From NCBI GenBank assembly GCA_036985755.1, contig BTQG01000005.1:1-49767 (forward strand): a stretch of DNA of 49,767 bases, in the 5' to 3' direction. The first letter of the stretch is position 1. Every line of letters begins with the position of its first letter. Source of the DNA: JACZST01 sp036985755. GTDB lineage: Bacteria; Actinomycetota; Acidimicrobiia; Spongiisociales; UBA5794. Below are positions 48,848-49,767 of this stretch, piece by piece. The notes beneath the pieces are model-generated. The model was not told where the DNA came from and did no database searches. It saw only the letters and a program-made list of their open reading frames with translations. The translations under genes and the position numbers were made by a program.

Positions 48848-49767
48848 GGGTGATCGAGGATGTGCTCCAGGATCGAGGCGAAGCGGTGGATATCCACAAA
48901 CGAGTTGTACAGCGGTACCGGCGCGACCCTGAGCACGTTCGGGTACCGCCATCCGCACTGCACATCGGCGGCTGTAAGCTCTTCGTACACCTGCTCCCCG
49001 GAGATGCTCGGGTCGGTGATGCGCAATGAGTGCTGGCAGCCCCGCTCCTCGAGGGCTCGCGGCGTGACCGACTCGACCCTCCCCTCCAGCGTGGCGTCCA
49101 GCAGGTAGTCCATGTATTGGATCATCTTCTCGGACTTGGTACGGAGCGGGCCCATGCCCCCTGCCCGGTCGAAGACGGTCAGCGATCCGAGCAGCGGTGC
49201 CATGGCCAGGATCGCAGAGTTGCTCACCAGCCAGGCTTCTGCGGTCGGGATCGGCCGGAACACGGTGTCCATCTCGAAGCGGGTCGCCCGGTCGTGACCC
49301 CACCAGCCGTGGTAGCGCGCCAGGTCGGGCTTCCCGTGGTGGCGCTCGTGCACAAAGGCGCCGCCGGTCGCTCCCGGTCCTGCGTTCAGGTACTTGTAGC
49401 CGCACCAAACGGCGAAGTCGATGTCCCAGTCGTGCAGGGAAAGCTCGATGTTGCCGACGGCGTGCGCCAGGTCGAGGCCGATCGACGCCCCGACCGCTCG
49501 GGCCGCCGTGGCCAGCTCTGCCATCGCCAGGACCTGCCCGGTGTAGTACTGGATGCCCGGCAGCAGCACCAGCGCAAGTTCCGAGCCGTGCCGGTCGATG
49601 GCGGCGCGAAGATCTTCCGTTCGCAGGGTGTGCTCACCGGGTCGGGGTTTCACGATCACCAGGGCGCGGGCAGGGTCGAGACCGTGGGCCCGGATCTGGG
49701 AGTCGACCGCGTAGTGGTCCGATGGGAAGGCGTGATCCTCGATGAGGATCTTGTACCGGGAGGTGGT
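48844..49767 (-). CDS. kynU: Kynureninase, N-terminus beyond the right edge
   Basis: The last 307 residues are in the window and the frame runs in from the right edge. It is a PLP enzyme that cleaves kynurenine or 3-hydroxykynurenine to anthranilate or its 3-hydroxy form and alanine. The family segment EDHAFPSDHYAVDSQ is at the visible start, the PLP lysine is in WCGYKYLNAGPGATGG, the cofactor-binding DLAHAVGN precedes it, and WWGHDRATRFEMD follows. No kynA or kynB is visible, so the rest of the pathway may lie outside the window. Confidence 0.94.
   Translation of the reverse strand, partial: TTSRYKILIEDHAFPSDHYAVDSQIRAHGLDPARALVIVKPRPGEHTLRTEDLRAAIDRHGSELALVLLPGIQYYTGQVLAMAELATAARAVGASIGLDLAHAVGNIELSLHDWDIDFAVWCGYKYLNAGPGATGGAFVHERHHGKPDLARYHGWWGHDRATRFEMDTVFRPIPTAEAWLVSNSAILAMAPLLGSLTVFDRAGGMGPLRTKSEKMIQYMDYLLDATLEGRVESVTPRALEERGCQHSLRITDPSISGEQVYEELTAADVQCGWRYPNVLRVAPVPLYNSFVDIHRFASILEHILDHP

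Overview
The window is high-GC, densely coded bacterial DNA that most resembles an uncultured actinobacterium, probably close to the Acidimicrobiia. The reasons are a split (b6/subunit IV-like) cytochrome b operon, many lipoproteins and anchored proteins with Thr/Ala/Pro-rich stalks, several apparently leaderless genes, and NarL/LuxR and MarR regulators of actinobacterial type. The lineage is inferred, because no rRNA or tRNA gene is visible. I see no CRISPR array, insertion sequence, prophage or replication origin.

Layout. (1) 1-4166, minus strand: a quinol:cytochrome c oxidoreductase operon (small membrane protein, GltD-like Fe-S flavoprotein, cytochrome b N-terminal half, C-terminal half, Rieske protein, cytochrome c truncated by the left edge). 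(2) 4337-5680: a HesB/IscA-like Fe-S protein and a short-chain dehydrogenase. (3) 5994-14033, minus strand: a seven-gene operon with a binding-protein-dependent ABC importer (lipoprotein, two permeases, ATPase), a glycerophosphodiester phosphodiesterase, a protein that joins a HAD phosphatase-like domain to a FAM151/menorin-like domain, and an NHL/propeller lipoprotein. (4) 14304-15824: an unrecognised two-helix membrane protein. (5) 15842-24586: a myo-inositol catabolism locus, with iolG-iolE-iolB-RDD-propeller lipoprotein on the minus strand and iolD, a LacI regulator and a transaldolase-family gene on the plus strand. Two near-identical palindromic operators lie in front of its transcription units. 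(6) 24710-31877: a protein with a tandem duplicated domain, a GIY-YIG protein, SRPBCC proteins, a phosphatase, RecQ, a DEAD-box helicase with an RRM, and a MarR regulator. (7) 31981-40590: a cysteine hydrolase, exported lipoproteins, a MaoC-like protein, a PLP enzyme, folE, a metallo-beta-lactamase-fold protein, a two-component system and a SHOCT protein. (8) 40688-43948: a tightly coupled four-gene cluster (2-oxoglutarate/Fe oxygenase, two methyltransferases, a phosphotransferase), then a patatin. (9) 44914-49767: thiolase plus acyl-CoA dehydrogenase/oxidase, and kynureninase cut by the right edge.

The most interesting reading is that blocks 3 and 5 may form one scavenging system. A glycerophosphodiester such as glycerophosphoinositol could be imported by the ABC transporter, cleaved by the GDPD (perhaps with the HAD/FAM151-like fusion), and the released inositol oxidised by the iol enzymes. 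Both operons end with a lipoprotein of the same propeller type. This is inference from gene content and order; no substrate can be read from the sequence.
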